This document shows, one piece after another, positions 49,444-61,849 of a stretch of DNA of 64,000 bases. The notes under the pieces are model-generated. The model ran no database searches. It was not told the DNA's origin and saw only the letters and a list, made by a program, of their open reading frames with translations. The DNA is from Brachycybe producta. Its lineage: Eukaryota; Arthropoda; Diplopoda; Playtdesmida; Andrognathidae. The position numbers were made by a program, and so were the translations under genes. The stretch lies in contig JAUPFP010000004.1 in NCBI GenBank assembly GCA_036925085.1, positions 3,796,001 to 3,860,000 of the forward strand, given 5' to 3'. The stretch's first letter is position 1. Each line of letters begins with the position of its first letter.

Positions 49444-49530
49444 CATCTTTCTACTTGTCGTCAGGTAAGGTTATCTTTGCTTTCCAGACAAAGAGAGGCT
49501 CACAGCATCCATTTCAACTTCTTCCAAATA
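49444..49530 (+). other. Possible splice-acceptor pair or microexon
   Basis: A strong polypyrimidine tract ends in CCCTAG at 49443. The next 21 bases end in GTCAG|GTAAGG, which would make a 21-nt, phase-1/phase-1 microexon (codons ASFYLSS after the split Gly/Ala codon). A second acceptor, TTTGCTTTCCAG (ends 49487), follows only 23 bases later and opens (G)AC AAA GAG AGG..., with a stop TAA after 14 further codons. Both are phase-compatible with the exon at 43372-43432. This is inference from splice signals only. Confidence 0.2.
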
Positions 49531-52500
49531 AATTTAAAAGCCAGTTTCAACCCTCATAAGGAGGGTTGATAATAAGAGTGGAGTGACTTTATTAAATAGG
49601 CTCGGCAGTAGCTCATAGAAACAGTGGGCATTGTATATGATGACTGAAATAGCAATCAAAATACATTTGTTGTTATCCTGTTTACATATAATATAAAAGT
49701 ATATGTATAATGTGTCTTGTCTGCTTGCAATTTTACTGGCCATATAAGGCCGCCTATATAGGGATTTATACCTTTTTTATCTATTGTATTTTTTTTTTAC
49801 AAAACAACAACAACAACAACAAAGTCTTCGCCTTTTTTTTTGTTATTATTTCTACCGTCCAAAATGTGATGGTTTTATTCTGTTAGCAGCCTATATATAG
49901 GCAATCACTATATACACATACTTGAAAGTGATAGGTTATCTTAAAAAGTTGTGTATCTCTTATATTATGTTAGTTTAGCAGGGTTCAATTTTGCTATTGA
50001 TCGACCAAAAATATAACAATGTACATGTATAGAAGAAAAAAAAAGAGAAAAGTAGTTGGGTGCCTAACTTAAATCAGATAGCCATTTCTTTTCTAATATA
50101 GACATAGACTTTCAGAAGAAAAAAATATCAATATAACAAAAGGAAAAAAATGTAAGGAAATAGTGTGGACATCTACCATCAAGGTAATTTTTTTTTGTAA
50201 AAAAAAAAAGAGCAAAAATATATATTTGAACCTATAGATATCTTATTTACGATATTATTTTTTTTCTTAAAAAGAAACCTATAGTTTTTTTTATGAAAAG
50301 CTTGCCTCAATCCATAGTTTTTTTTTATATATATAAGGTAAGATATATCTTTGTCTGCATTTGGACACTCTCAGTCGGAAAAGGTTCAAAAGACAAACTC
50401 AAGTTACAATATATAAAGTTTATGTATGTGTGGATGATGCGCCATGGGTTTTAGATACATGATGTCGCCTAACATTTTAATAAAATGGGCCACACAAACA
50501 CCACGTTAGTAACTCATGAGCACTTGAAAATGACCACATAACAACAGTTTTGAGAACCCCCAAGTTAAGACTGTTCACAATTTTTTTTTCTTCAGATTTT
50601 TCTTGTATAAAAAAAGTATTTTCCATACTTATAAATCGGATTTTCTGTTTTTTAGAGGCGGCTGGTGGGGGTTGCAACTAGTTGTATTCGATTGCATCTA
50701 AATTCGGTCCTATACCAATGATAAACAGTGACAAACAAGAATTTCGGAGATGGTACCCTAAACCTACCATCGTCCCATGACCCAAAAGAAAATGAACCAA
50801 GTTAGTATTATAGGCAAATATTTTTGCAAGCTCACAAGCACTGATATATAAACTGATATATATAAAAAAAACTAAACTCCCCCCCAAAAAAGTGAATTTG
50901 TTTTCAATGTGATTGAACAAAACTACTTCCATGAACAATCAATTTCAGTATTTCTCCAAACGTGAATGCAGTACAGATTTAAAGAGAAAGGGAAACTGGA
51001 GAAGAGTTTTTTTCCCTCCTCTCCTGAAGTACTTTTTCCACAGGAGAAAGCCAATTACAGTTTTTGGCATAGGATTTGTCATATGACTTTCTCAGTTTAG
51101 ATACATAAGGGGGTTCCTTCCTTCACTGGCAATAAAAAAGAACTATGCAATATATATCTATAGAAGATATAGTTTGCTAACACAGAAAATAAAAGAGAAA
51201 GAGAAATAAGAATGGCCATCTTATGAAGGCCCTACAAACCCTAATGAGATGGCTGCAGAATGCAAATGAGCTACACTTAAACCAATCCGCATCCTATAAA
51301 TAGTTCACTCAAGAGTTACGAATCAGAATTATTCCAATTAAGTTAGCCTATACATACCTATATAGTATCTATATTGCTATAAATGGGGCAGAGAAATGTG
51401 CAATAGAAATGAATGAAAATCTTTTCTTACATACAATCATACACAGAAAGCAACATACATTTAGAACAAAAAAACACATAAAAAAGTAATTCAAAGTAAC
51501 TATAGATGGATGGATTTTCTATGCCTTTGGCAGTGTGACAACATACCTTCATTAAATTAGCTTAGATGAATTAAGAAAATCAATGGCTGTTTTTGCAATC
51601 AATTACATGGAATGAATACTAAAAACATAGTTTAGTTAGTTTTCAACATTTTGTTCTAATTTTTAATTAAAAAAAATTAGCTTAATTGGACTAATTATTT
51701 GAGGTTAAATTCCGATTTCTAAGTCTGAGAAAGTAAAAAAAAAAAAAGAATATTCATAAAAAATGATGTCCTATTTTAAACTTAAGATAAGATCTTACAA
51801 TATGAACTGAAATTTTACTACAGTGTCCTATAATTTATCCAACTCATGTTACCCTTCATCTTAGAGAAATAAAAAATTACTTGAGAAATTTCAGCTTGGA
51901 TTTTAAAATATCATGAAAGATGCCATTCTTATTGCATTTCTAATAAAACGTTTAATTGCATATTTAGCTTTGAAATGAGCAGACACGCTAATGTGTAATT
52001 CCATAGAGAAACATTAACTAAACTAATGCTTTTTTTTCTATCTGAATTTATCTTTTAAATTTTTTTCTTCTTTATCTTAAAGTAAGGGCGCTGTATTTTT
52101 TTTTTTTTGGAAGAATATTTTTTTCTTTTAGATAAAAGTAGAAATTCCACTAAAATAAACATGGTGAAATAAAAATATCACTATTTATTCAAAACACTTT
52201 CACAGTGTCATATATATAGCGCCACATTATTATACTGAAATGACTCAAGTGTATGTCTCTTTAGTTAAATAAACGCTAAAGACTAGTCTTTGGCAAAGTA
52301 GACCTACACATAGTGACGACAATGGGTCTTTTTCTAAGGAAAAAAAAACTCCTTTAAAAATATATATATAGTATAAAGGACTATTACATGTAGACCTTCT
52401 TTAGCACTCAATAGAAATCCCCTGGTAAACATAAAGACTTGATTTGTGATGCATCATGGCAGGCTAGAGCTCTAGCACTGTTTAAAAAATACACACACAC

Positions 52501-53036
52501 ACATGCATTTCATTCACTTATATTAGAAGAAGCCTCAAAGAACAAAATCATCAAACAAAAATCTACAGTTACCCATGTACTGTATGTATCTCATCATTTT
52601 GCAAAAGAATTAACACATAATCAGCAACCATAATATACATTATATCTAATATGAATGTCTATACAAGTATATAGTTGGTGTTCACCATTAAAAAAGTCTA
52701 TATGTGGATGAGTAAAGTCTTGCAAAAATAAACGGTGGTGGCAGACCACTCATTTTCAAACCATTCTACACCACATTTTGCAAAACTGCTGGTGTCTTCT
52801 TACATGACAAAATTCAAGAAAAAACCAGGAAAAAAAAACGAGAACATAATTGCCATCTGCGTTGCGTCATTAATCAAAGAGATACTCTTTTGATCTAAAA
52901 CAACTTTAATGAAACTGGCTTCATAGAGTAAACTATATAATAAATAACCACGTCTTCTATAATTTATGCTACTGTTAAATATAATATATACCTTTACATG
53001 TCACTGTTTGACAAACAAAGAAGAGGTAAAAAACAT
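49531..53036. other. Long AT-rich stretch, no gene seen
   Basis: Includes (CAA)n at 49804-49821 and short (TA) runs. Frames at 49534-49743, 50477-50938 and 52439-52633 have no support. Confidence 0.5.
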
Positions 53037-53483
53037 AGAAAGGAAAAATATAAATCATTACTTCATGCTGTAAAAAATCTTAGAAGGATGATTTTGCTCA
53101 ACCCATTAGATTATTCTTTGAGAGAGAAAAAAAAAAGAATTTCCGGATCTGCTTCATTCAGAAAGATATCATACAGTCATTAACTACATATTGCTGTAAA
53201 TATAACCAGTGGTACATGTATCTCCACTTCACAATAAAAATCACTACTAGGCAGCGATCACACTGGATAGTTTTTTCGCAAGACATATGGAATCTTGCGA
53301 GAAAACTATCCAGTGTGATACTTACAGCAATATATAGTTAATGACAGTATATCTTTCTGAATGAAGCAGATCCGGAAATTCTTTTTTTTTCTCTCTCAAA
53401 GAATAATCTAGTGGGTGGAGCAACCATCCTTCTAAGACTTTTTACAGCATAAAGTAATTGATTTATATTTTTCCTTTCTAGAT
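53037..53483. repeat. Long nested inverted repeat
   Basis: Left arm 53037-53199 and right arm 53321-53483 are about 160-nt mirror copies of high similarity (roughly 90% by eye). They share TCCGGATCTGCTTCATTCAG, AGATTATTCTTTGAGAGAGA and AGGAAAAATATAAATCA. The 121-nt spacer carries a second, almost perfect hairpin (53258-53319). The 61-aa frame at 52998-53183 lies in the left arm. This is an inverted duplication, partly inside MITE family B. Confidence 0.85.
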
Positions 53484-53600
53484 ATAATGCTATAATTCTT
53501 GCAAATCTTGCAAGAGTGTTGTCATATTGGCAATTGCAAATAGTTTAAAGACACATTGTGGCAAATCTTGATTTATAATTTTTGCCAATGTGATCGCCAC
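53250..53600. mobile_element. MITE family B, copy carrying an inverted duplication
   Basis: Terminal mirrors GGCAGCGATCACACTGG (53250) and CCAATGTGATCGCCAC (53585-53600) bound the element. Its right part (AAAGACACATTGTGGCAAATC) matches the family B fragment at 20786. It begins with a 27-bp-arm hairpin, ATCACACTGGATAGTTTTTT..CTATCCAGTGTGAT (one mismatch). Next comes the right arm of the long inverted repeat, then family B sequence. Confidence 0.6.
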
Positions 53601-56600
53601 TTTGTGCTTAGGTTTTAAAATAAATGCAAGACTTTAGAAATTAGAAAAAAAGAGTAAAAAAAAATCACGTAAAAGAAATTACACGAAAATAACTTCTAGA
53701 ATATTATGTGGTTTAAGACTGTATGGAGAAGAAAAAAACAATACACACATTTAGCACCAAGTATAAAATAATTAACGAAGTATTCTAGTTTGTTCATAAA
53801 AATTTGAATTTCTTTCTAAAACATTAATCTGATGCGCTAGATAGAAATTTCAAGGCCGAAATTATTTGTAAGTATCTTTGCAGAGTTTTATTCTGTATAT
53901 TTCGATGTGTGTTATGATATTTGTGTCACTCTCTCTCATTGGTTGAAAAAAGATTTAGTCTCACGTGAATGTAAACACAGCAGATATAGCCCTAAGCTTG
54001 AATTTGGAACTTCACAGCCAATATGAAAACCTACCCTCAATCTAGAACTTGAATCCTACAAGAGTACAAAACAGAACTTGAAAAAAGCATATAATTTTGT
54101 CCATAATCTACTTTAATGTAGTTTACCTCGCCTAAACGAATAGACATAACATATGCAAACAATTTTCCACAGCACACAAAGCTAAATAATGCAAAGTTAT
54201 GTTTTTTTAATCATCAACCTTATATTATGTCTCCAATGTCTAATTTAGAAACACTGAAATCATGAACATTGATTAGGAGGACTGCTCAAGTGTTAAATTT
54301 TTAAATGTGTAATTAAAATTTTATTCGTTTTAACAAATTATTCAGGAATAAAAACGGTAAGGTAATTAATAATAATAATAAGAATTTTTTCATGAATGAT
54401 TTGTAGTAAGAGTTTTCATCTTTTGTGTGCATCTGTTTCATACTAATAAAAACAATACACAACATTCATTACTGTATTTGGATGCAAGTTCCACTTTATA
54501 TGTAAATTTAGTTAATTTAATTAATCAAAATTAACTTAGATTTTTTTGTAGCAGTGTTCATTATGGTAATTTCATTTAGAAGAAAAGAAAAAGAAAGAAA
54601 GAAATGCTTGCATATGCCATTGAAATGTATAACACTTTTTTTAAAAAAAAGAAGAAAAAAAAACCTGAATTGATTCATTGGTTGATATTCAAGACTTACC
54701 TAAATGATAAAAAATATGTAAAATTTCATGTAAACGCAGCATCTCATATAGAAAAAGAACAACCGTTCAACTAAAAATCTACATTAATGTCTACAACAAT
54801 GTATGTGGTTATTATTTAATGACCAACTTCCACAAAGACAAAAAAACCTCTACAAGAATCCTATTGTCTAGACACGTGTTTTATTGAAGAAAAAACGAAT
54901 AAAGCTATTACTTCAAAATGAGTGCGAAGAGAAGAACAGAATAAAAGAAAAAATATATATAAACATCAACACAAACATTGTTATAAAAACAGGTGTTTAT
55001 GTAAGAAACAAAACATTGAAGAATGAGGAGGGTATTTTTTTTTTTCTTCTTATTCTTCTTCTTTCAACTTTATGAAGCGTAATGATTTTATTGCTTATAT
55101 ATGTCGTGAAATTCTACCCTTTTATATGAATAAATACAGTAACACCATAAAACGTGTAAAAGCTCCACCTCAAAAAGAAATGAATCATAGAATAATGTGT
55201 ACGGGGAGGAAGAGGAGTTAATGTTTGTATATAAAAACCCTCTCTATCCTCTATTATCACCATTTTTACCATCAAAAATAAACTCAAGGTCTAATTTAGA
55301 CACACAAACATATACAACAAAACAAGACTATTAATAGAATGTTAAAAAAAACTTCAATATTTTTCTCTTGATGTTTATCAATATTTTCAAATATATGAAT
55401 AAATTATAGATGCTTCATGTAGTAAATTTTCTTCGAAACTGCAAAAAAAAAATTTTTTCTTTTGTCAAATAGCAATTAAGTAAACTGACAGTTAAGTAAA
55501 CCTTGAAGCAAATATAAAACATAAAACCAACAAACAGTAAACCCTTTAAACCTTATCTATATTTCTACAAGGTCCCATTTTTTTCTTTTCCCTACAAGTA
55601 ACCAATTTGAAGAGAGAAAAAAACTGTCATATTTAAGCGATTATTATTCTTTTCATATATAATATAATCCATACTTCAAACTATATAAAATAAAAGAAAA
55701 ACTTTATTTCTTGAATGGCCAAAGTTGTACAAAAAACTAGAAAAAAACAACTTACCATCTCCCCTCTGCAATGTTAAAATCGACTTCAAAAGAGAAATAA
55801 AGTACACTAAATCCCCAGGTATTATATGCTAGAAAGCAAAAATATTTAGTCAGCTGTACAAAATCGGATTTTTCTCTTTCTCTCTCTCTATCTATCTCTC
55901 CAATAAGTTTATATTTTTTTTATCTAAGTCGTCTGAAAATATTTAAGTGCAACTCTTACAGAAAAGCTAAATCCTTCATGATTCCGTTACTCTTTCATTG
56001 TCTTGTTAAGTTCTTCTTCCTCTTCTCCCCTTTTATTACTAAAAATTCAATGTTTGAATCAGTCTTCAGTCAAATATTACCATGGCAACATATCAAAAAC
56101 CTTTTTTCTACAAAATGTGTGTGTATGCCTGTGTTGCAAGTGCTATTAACAATAGATAAATTGGAATAGCGACGTTCATTGTCCAAAATGGTAGTTCAAA
56201 AAACTAAAAAAAAGCCTCAATGCGATAATTGTTGTCTGGGGAGGTAACATGTATAATACAACGCATACAGCATATACACTGTATATACGTAAAACTATTG
56301 GAAGCTTAATACAAACATCAACTTGAAAAGATGGCATGAAAGAAGAAATCATTCATTATTAGAAAAACCACAATTGAAAATTATGTCTAAAATTTTGTTG
56401 GTTTTGTAAAGGTAACTAATAATCAAAAGCCCCTTTGATAATGAATCATTGACAGAATAAAGTAGAGCAGAGACTATTCAATAGATAGACAATTGCACCG
56501 TAGCCCACTCAATAGACTTTCACGTTTTCTCATTTAGAAATAGGAACTACTTTTGACAGTTATAAAAAAATGTTAACACAACAAATGTTACCTAGATATA

Positions 56601-58090
56601 TGATAAATTACTGACAAAAAATGAATCAAATTATATATTTTTAATATCATATTAATGATGACAATGTCAGTAATCTGTCAAATTTTCGCATTCAAACAAA
56701 AACTGACAAAAAAATGAACCCTTGAAATAGGCAATCACTGCTAGCATAAAGAAAAATGACTCTTGATTATTTTTTATCTTTCAGACGCAAAATTAAGAGA
56801 AACTAAAAAGTGTTTTAGAAACTAGAAGGGTAGTTCAACCATTGAAATGTATCTTCAACGTTGATATCTGTCTAAGTAAACTTTGTATAGACTAACTCAT
56901 ATAACAAGGTTATTTTGAAAGATGTTATCATAAAAAATACCCTTAAGTGATGGAACAACTTTTCTAGTTTCTAAAATATGTTCAAATCTTTCTTCATTTT
57001 GCACCTGAAAGACAAAATAATCAAGAGTTTCAGAGGTGTTTACACTTTTAAATCGCCTTAACTTCTTCACATGTAACTTTCACAGCAAATAACCACTGAT
57101 ACTCTACGAAAAAAAACAATGTTATTTATAAACTAGAATAGTAAATAAAACGTTTAAATTTATTTTCATGTTGATATTTTCCACATATACACTATTTTGA
57201 CAGTTTGAAATGAATTAATTATTTCATTAAACTTAAAATAAAAGCCAAAAATGAAAACTAACATTGCAATAAGTTTGTTTCGAAATGCATCAACAAGAAA
57301 ATTACGTCATTCATTTGCTCTTCTAGTTTCTACAACCTACTTTTTATTCAAAGTTCCATTTTAAATGCACAATAACCAGAGTTCAATTATATTATTCTCC
57401 TTAATTTGCATATTTTGAAAAAAAAAACTACACTTAAAAGTGATAAAGAAATTCCAACTTACTAGTAATCAACTTCTTTTATTTTTAATTTGCTTTTCTA
57501 CTCCACAAGTTTGTTCTGAAAAGAAAAATAATGCATTTTTTTAAGTTTTTCTAACGTAATTTACTCAACCCAAGTCTAACATAATGTTAATTATGAACTA
57601 GCAAAAAAAAAAATTTTATCATGCAAATTAATTCATTTCATTTCCTTATTATTTCTGAATGCCATTAAATTTTTAATTTCATTTCTGAAAGTTTACCTCC
57701 ACAACATACCAAAAAAAATCTATGCTAACAAAAATTAGCATTCTAATATAAAGAAAAAAAGCTCATAAATGAAACTGATTCAATTCTTTTTCTCGTATTT
57801 GCCAAGTTGATAGAAAAAAAATAATAATAAAGAAACTGACACAAGTAGGCCTATTTGTATGTCCCTTCAAACATCTTACTAACAGAGAATCATAATTTAA
57901 GCCTCATTTAGAAGAGATTTAATTGGATATCAATAAAAATAAAGAAGAAAATTGATATTTAACAGTTATTACGTATTTGCAAGAAGTTAATTATTATTAC
58001 TAAAACTGATAATTACTTTGCAGTTAAGGAAATGAAAAGGATATATCATTAAAAACTGACTAAACTAAACTTTATTGTATTAAATGATTC
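53601..58090. other. Long AT-rich stretch, no gene seen
   Basis: Only simple-sequence tracts are seen: (ATA)n near 54370, GAA-rich at 54590, CTT at 55045-55060, CT at 55873-55890. The frames at 54884-55075 and 55978-56169 are low-complexity. No splice-bounded exon is found. Confidence 0.5.
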
Positions 58091-58950
58091 AATATAATTA
58101 GGGCCCGAATTCAAGAAGGAATACTTGGCACTTGAACTGCAACTTGAACACGTCTTGAACAGGGTTCAAACATAAAAACCCTGTTTCATTAAGTATTCTT
58201 TTCAAGTGGTTTTTTTCTTTCTGTTTAAGAATGTTAGGACCCTGGCTCAGAGGCTTCAAGATAAAGTTCACGTTTCAAGTCACCTTAAATTTCAAGATAA
58301 GCATTAAATTTAAACACAGGTTTCATTCTAGAAATACTCTTTAGAAGAGTTTTCTACAAAATAAGCAAGCACCAGCCAGCACACATTTGTATTCCATTTA
58401 AATATTCAAGTGAGTGTAAACAATGAGCTTGCTTAGTTGTTACAAAAGATGAAAATAACTACTTTATTAAGATATGCAAACATAAGCCTGTTTTAACAAG
58501 CTTTTCAAACAATCTCATCCATTTTGTTTATTTCTTTTTTCAATAGATCACCCCCCCCCCCTTCTTAGTCTTCAATAACAAGAAACTATATGGTATTAAT
58601 ACATGAGATGTCATACAACGTATACAGTATATATATATAGCTATTATAAGCGCACGCTTAGACAGAAGAAGCGGAAAATTATTTAATCAGTTCTCCTTTA
58701 TGCTGTGTTGATCCATGACAAATACAATTATTGAATGTGCATCCAAGCGATAAAATGAGGATGTTTAATATCCTACACACAATGGAAGTGTATATTCTTA
58801 CAAATAACATACAAGTAAAATGCATCTAAAAGTCTGCCTTTAACAGGAACATTTGAAATTTATAATTTACTAAAGAGGATATTAAACAAATATGACATTT
58901 TTCTATTAAATTAAATTTTAAATATTGTTCATGCTGAAAATGTTCTTGTG
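58091..58950. other. Non-coding stretch with TTGAA-rich words and C11 tract
   Basis: At 58100-58310 AACTTGAA, TTCAAG and CAAGTG words recur and partly pair (AAGAAGGAATACTT / AAGTATTCTTTT), suggesting a worn foldback repeat. A C11 homopolymer lies at 58551-58561. No gene is supported. Confidence 0.4.
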
Positions 58951-59062
58951 CCTGTTTCACACGATGCATGCACATGTTACATAGAAAACCCTCATTCAAG
59001 GAGCAATTTTGAATGGAGTTTTTCTATGTGACAAATGCACAGGCATCGTGTGGAAATCGCCT
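58951..59062. repeat. 112-nt hairpin (possible MITE or miRNA-like)
   Basis: The left arm TTCACACGATGCATGCACAT..TTACATAGAAAA pairs with TTTTTCTATGTGACAAATGC..AGGCATCGTGTGGAA on the right. The loop holds CCTCATTCAAGG..TTTTGAATGGAG, which also partly pairs. The stem is about 45 bp with a few bulges. Short TIR element and hairpin RNA precursor are both possible. I see no flanking target duplication. Confidence 0.65.
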
Positions 59063-59224
59063 CAAAATAGTAAAATTTGTTAGAAAACATTTATGAGACT
59101 CAAGAATTCCATCATGATGTATGGCGCTTATATGTATCTATATATCTTGTTAAAAATGCCTTCTGTCTGTCACAAAATGGTAGCTATGTACAATGAGTGA
59201 GCGACAATGAGACTTTAAAGTTTG

Positions 59225-59335
59225 AAAATTTTCAAAAAATGGCCAAAAATGAAAGTCTTCTAGATGCCCTGAAAAGCACTGAAATGAACTCAGGAGGGCG
59301 CAACAGACTTCCAACGACCATAAAATCTGTGTTTC
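59225..59335. repeat. Second copy of the 124-bp dispersed repeat unit
   Basis: CTGAAAAGCACTGAAATGAA, CTCAGGAGGGCG and AACAGACTTCC match 24974-25020 in the same order. The preceding GAAAGTCTTCTAGATGCC matches GAAAGTCCTGTAGAAGCC at 25080-25097. Confidence 0.6.
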
Positions 59336-61127
59336 AATCCAACTCGAAGGTCGCTAATTTTTTTTTTTTTTGCTAATGGCACAGTATATTTTTTTTTGAC
59401 TTGAGAAATCGCGGCACAACTAATAAAATTCAAGGCACACCCTGTGTATTTCCGGTGTTTACCTATCTGAGTTTATCCCTTGCTCAGAAGGTTAAAGTTG
59501 TAATTCACTCTACGAAGTGCCCTTCTTAAATGTGGGCCTTATCTTTCCTCATTGACTAACATCGTCGCTGTACTATACAATGGTATTGCCACCATCTTTT
59601 TGGAGACAGTAGAATCTTTACTAAGACAAGACATATTTTTCCGGTCAAAAACTTAGAATTTAATAAATAAAAAAGTAGTTTTCTTCATCTTAAAAATTGA
59701 ATGATGTGCTTAAATGTATTTAATTTTGAATTTTCCAGTAGCAATTCATTTAGTATATACACTGTATATAAGAAAAAAAAAATGACCTCCCATCACCAAT
59801 GTGAAGAGAAAAAAATAATAATAAGCTTGCAAAAGCATTATAAAGAATTATTATTATAATCACGGATTGTTCGTTAAAATCAAATAAGATTCTGCCAGTA
59901 ATTGTGCTTCATTAACATGAATAAACATCTATTAATCCCAAAAGAATTTCTTCACGAAATAACTTCTTCAGTCTTATAAATAGCTAATTATTTAAATAAG
60001 AAGAAGAAGAAGAAGAAGAAGAAAAAAAGGTAACTTCTTTGCTCGTACCAATATATATACTGTATATATTGAAACATTCCTCATCTAAAACATTCTACCG
60101 GCATTGCTGACAAATCATTCCCTTGCTGATCGAATACATGTCTCAAGATGTAAACTCATTTCATTATATAGACTTTAGTCATCCATCAAAACTGAATACA
60201 ATTTCGGTACTTTTCTTTAATCCAATAATTATGGTGCAGACCAAATAAAAAAAACGTTTAATCAGTTTCAAATTTAGATACAAAAGTACTTCATTTATTA
60301 AACATAACATAATTTATTAAACGTAATATTCATAATAAACTTCACTTAAAGGTTCTTCGATTTTCATGAATTAAAAGTCAAGTAAAACAAAATTGACAAA
60401 GTAAAGACACTAATAATAAAAAAACAGAGCAGATATTAAACAGATGTCATTTGTGTAAGTTATCCCAGTTATGTCCGCAATAGAAAATGCGTTAACATAA
60501 CCACAATACGAATTTATAAAGTGATGACAGCTGGAAATGTGCATATCATATGCTCAGTTTGTGATACTTTTTGTAATTGTTGCTTATTAACGTACATAGT
60601 ATTTATAATGAAATTCAAAAAAAAATTTGCATTTGAACTTCATATCAACTCTATATAATAGAAAAAAAAACAACAACATTGTTTTGTTGCATACCCTATT
60701 GAAATTGTGGTCGTTTTTCGATAATAGGCAAAGCCGATATAATAGACCTGATATTTTGATATTTTTTCTCTCAAAATTTCACCTTAGTTTAATTTATGAA
60801 ATTGGTTTTAAGCTTTTCGGATACAGTTGAGCTGCTCATGAGGCATTGCATTTAAACACTTTTCGTTTTATGGCTTGATAAATACCTCAACAACAAACAC
60901 ATAATACGTTAACAGCATTTAAATATTACCTTGTACACAAATACACATTTAAACATATTTAAAAACTAAACATTAAATTACTTTATGTGTGTGTAACACT
61001 GCGTGGTATTAAACACATTATCATGTAATGTGTATTACGAGTAATAAATTGCATGTTAAGTTATATAATGTACAGTACATGTATGTGTATCGAACTCAAA
61101 GTAGGCCTACTCGGGCAAAACCTAAAA
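59336..61127. other. AT-rich stretch
   Basis: (AAG)8 at 59999-60022 and a TATATATACTGTATATA palindrome at 60052-60068. At 59380-59450 GCGGCAC/GTGCC-type words suggest a worn TIR. No gene is supported. Confidence 0.45.
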
Positions 61128-61330
61128 AACTACAAGTTTGTGACGTCAGAGAGGTTGCCCAAAAATCTATTAAGCTTTAATCATTTTGTCTGATAAAAAA
61201 GACGATAGCGAAAGTTTTCGAAAGTTTAAAACAAACTTTTGATCACTTTTGTTATTATTCCTTTTTTGCCAGACAAAATGACACAAGCCAAACTTTTTGG
61301 TTTACTAATCTGACGTCACAAGCTCAAGTT
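61128..61330. mobile_element. CRE-ended MITE with about 55-bp TIRs
   Basis: The left arm AACTACAAGTTTGTGACGTC..TTGCCCAAAAAT..AATCATTTTGTCTG mirrors CAGACAAAATGACACAAGCC..AACTTTTTGG..TGACGTCACAAGCTCAAGTT. Each end carries a perfect CREB-type site (TGACGTCA). The middle has GATAGCGAAAGTTTTCGAAA. The length is about 200 bp and it is non-coding. A half copy is at 46750. Confidence 0.75.
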
Positions 61331-61465
61331 ACAGTGCAGCGAGTCAACTGTAGACCACCACAACTAGATTAGCAGAAAATGTACACAGCATGAATGAACC
61401 ATACATCGAGTCAAGATCCTTCTGACCTGAGATTTATTGCACACTGTAGCCTCTCACATACTTAC

Positions 61466-61722
61466 AGTTACCATTCCAAGTGTCCAACATCCAGTGTCAT
61501 TGTGAATGTTGAATACTCGGATATGGGCCAATTGGACCTCTTGCCTAGAACCTAAACTCAACTCATTTGAGGAACCACCGCTATGAAGAGGAGACAATCC
61601 ACACCACTGACCAACCCCAACGTCACCCTCTCTGACACAAATTATCACATAGGAACGAGGTATATATGAACTAGCAATGTGTAGTTGGAGCGATATACGA
61701 GAGAGAGCACTCCCAACACATG
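61466..61722 (-). CDS. Candidate internal protein-coding exon, function unknown
   Basis: On the minus strand, acceptor GTGTGCTCTGTGTTCTAG precedes base 61722, and donor ACT|GTAAGTATG follows base 61466 (an alternative donor, ATG|GTAACT, is 6 nt earlier). The 257-nt exon (phase 1 in, phase 0 out) is fully open and reads CVGSALSRISLQLHIASSYI, PRSYVIICVREGDVG, VGQWCGLSPLHSGG, SSNELSLGSRQEVQ, LAHIRVFNIHNDTGCWTLGM. Amino-acid composition is balanced, unlike the Lys/Asn/Ile/Tyr-rich noise elsewhere, with four Cys and an N-glycosylation-type NDT. That suggests an extracellular protein. I do not recognise the family. Its upstream exon would lie to the right. A promoter-like patch at 61985-62030 is nearby, but the exon itself has no start codon. 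Transposon-derived coding DNA is the alternative. Confidence 0.4.
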
Positions 61723-61849
61723 CTAGAACACAGAGCACACAAATGAGCTACAGCTGTGTAATTTACTGATGTACCTACATCAGTATTTATACTATCACTT
61801 TAGAAAGTACACAAAGCATGTGGTGAATGCAACACCAAGAGGTTGCATT

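Noticed and set aside
52998..53183. 61-codon basic frame as a small gene
   Set aside because: It lies in the left arm of the 53 kb inverted repeat, whose right arm does not preserve the frame (indels in the A-run and ATAC region).
58098..58310. Foldback element from AAGAAGGAATACTT / AAGTATTCTTTT
   Set aside because: Only about 12 bases pair, and repeated TTGAA/TTCAA words would create such pairing by chance. No ends or target duplication could be defined.
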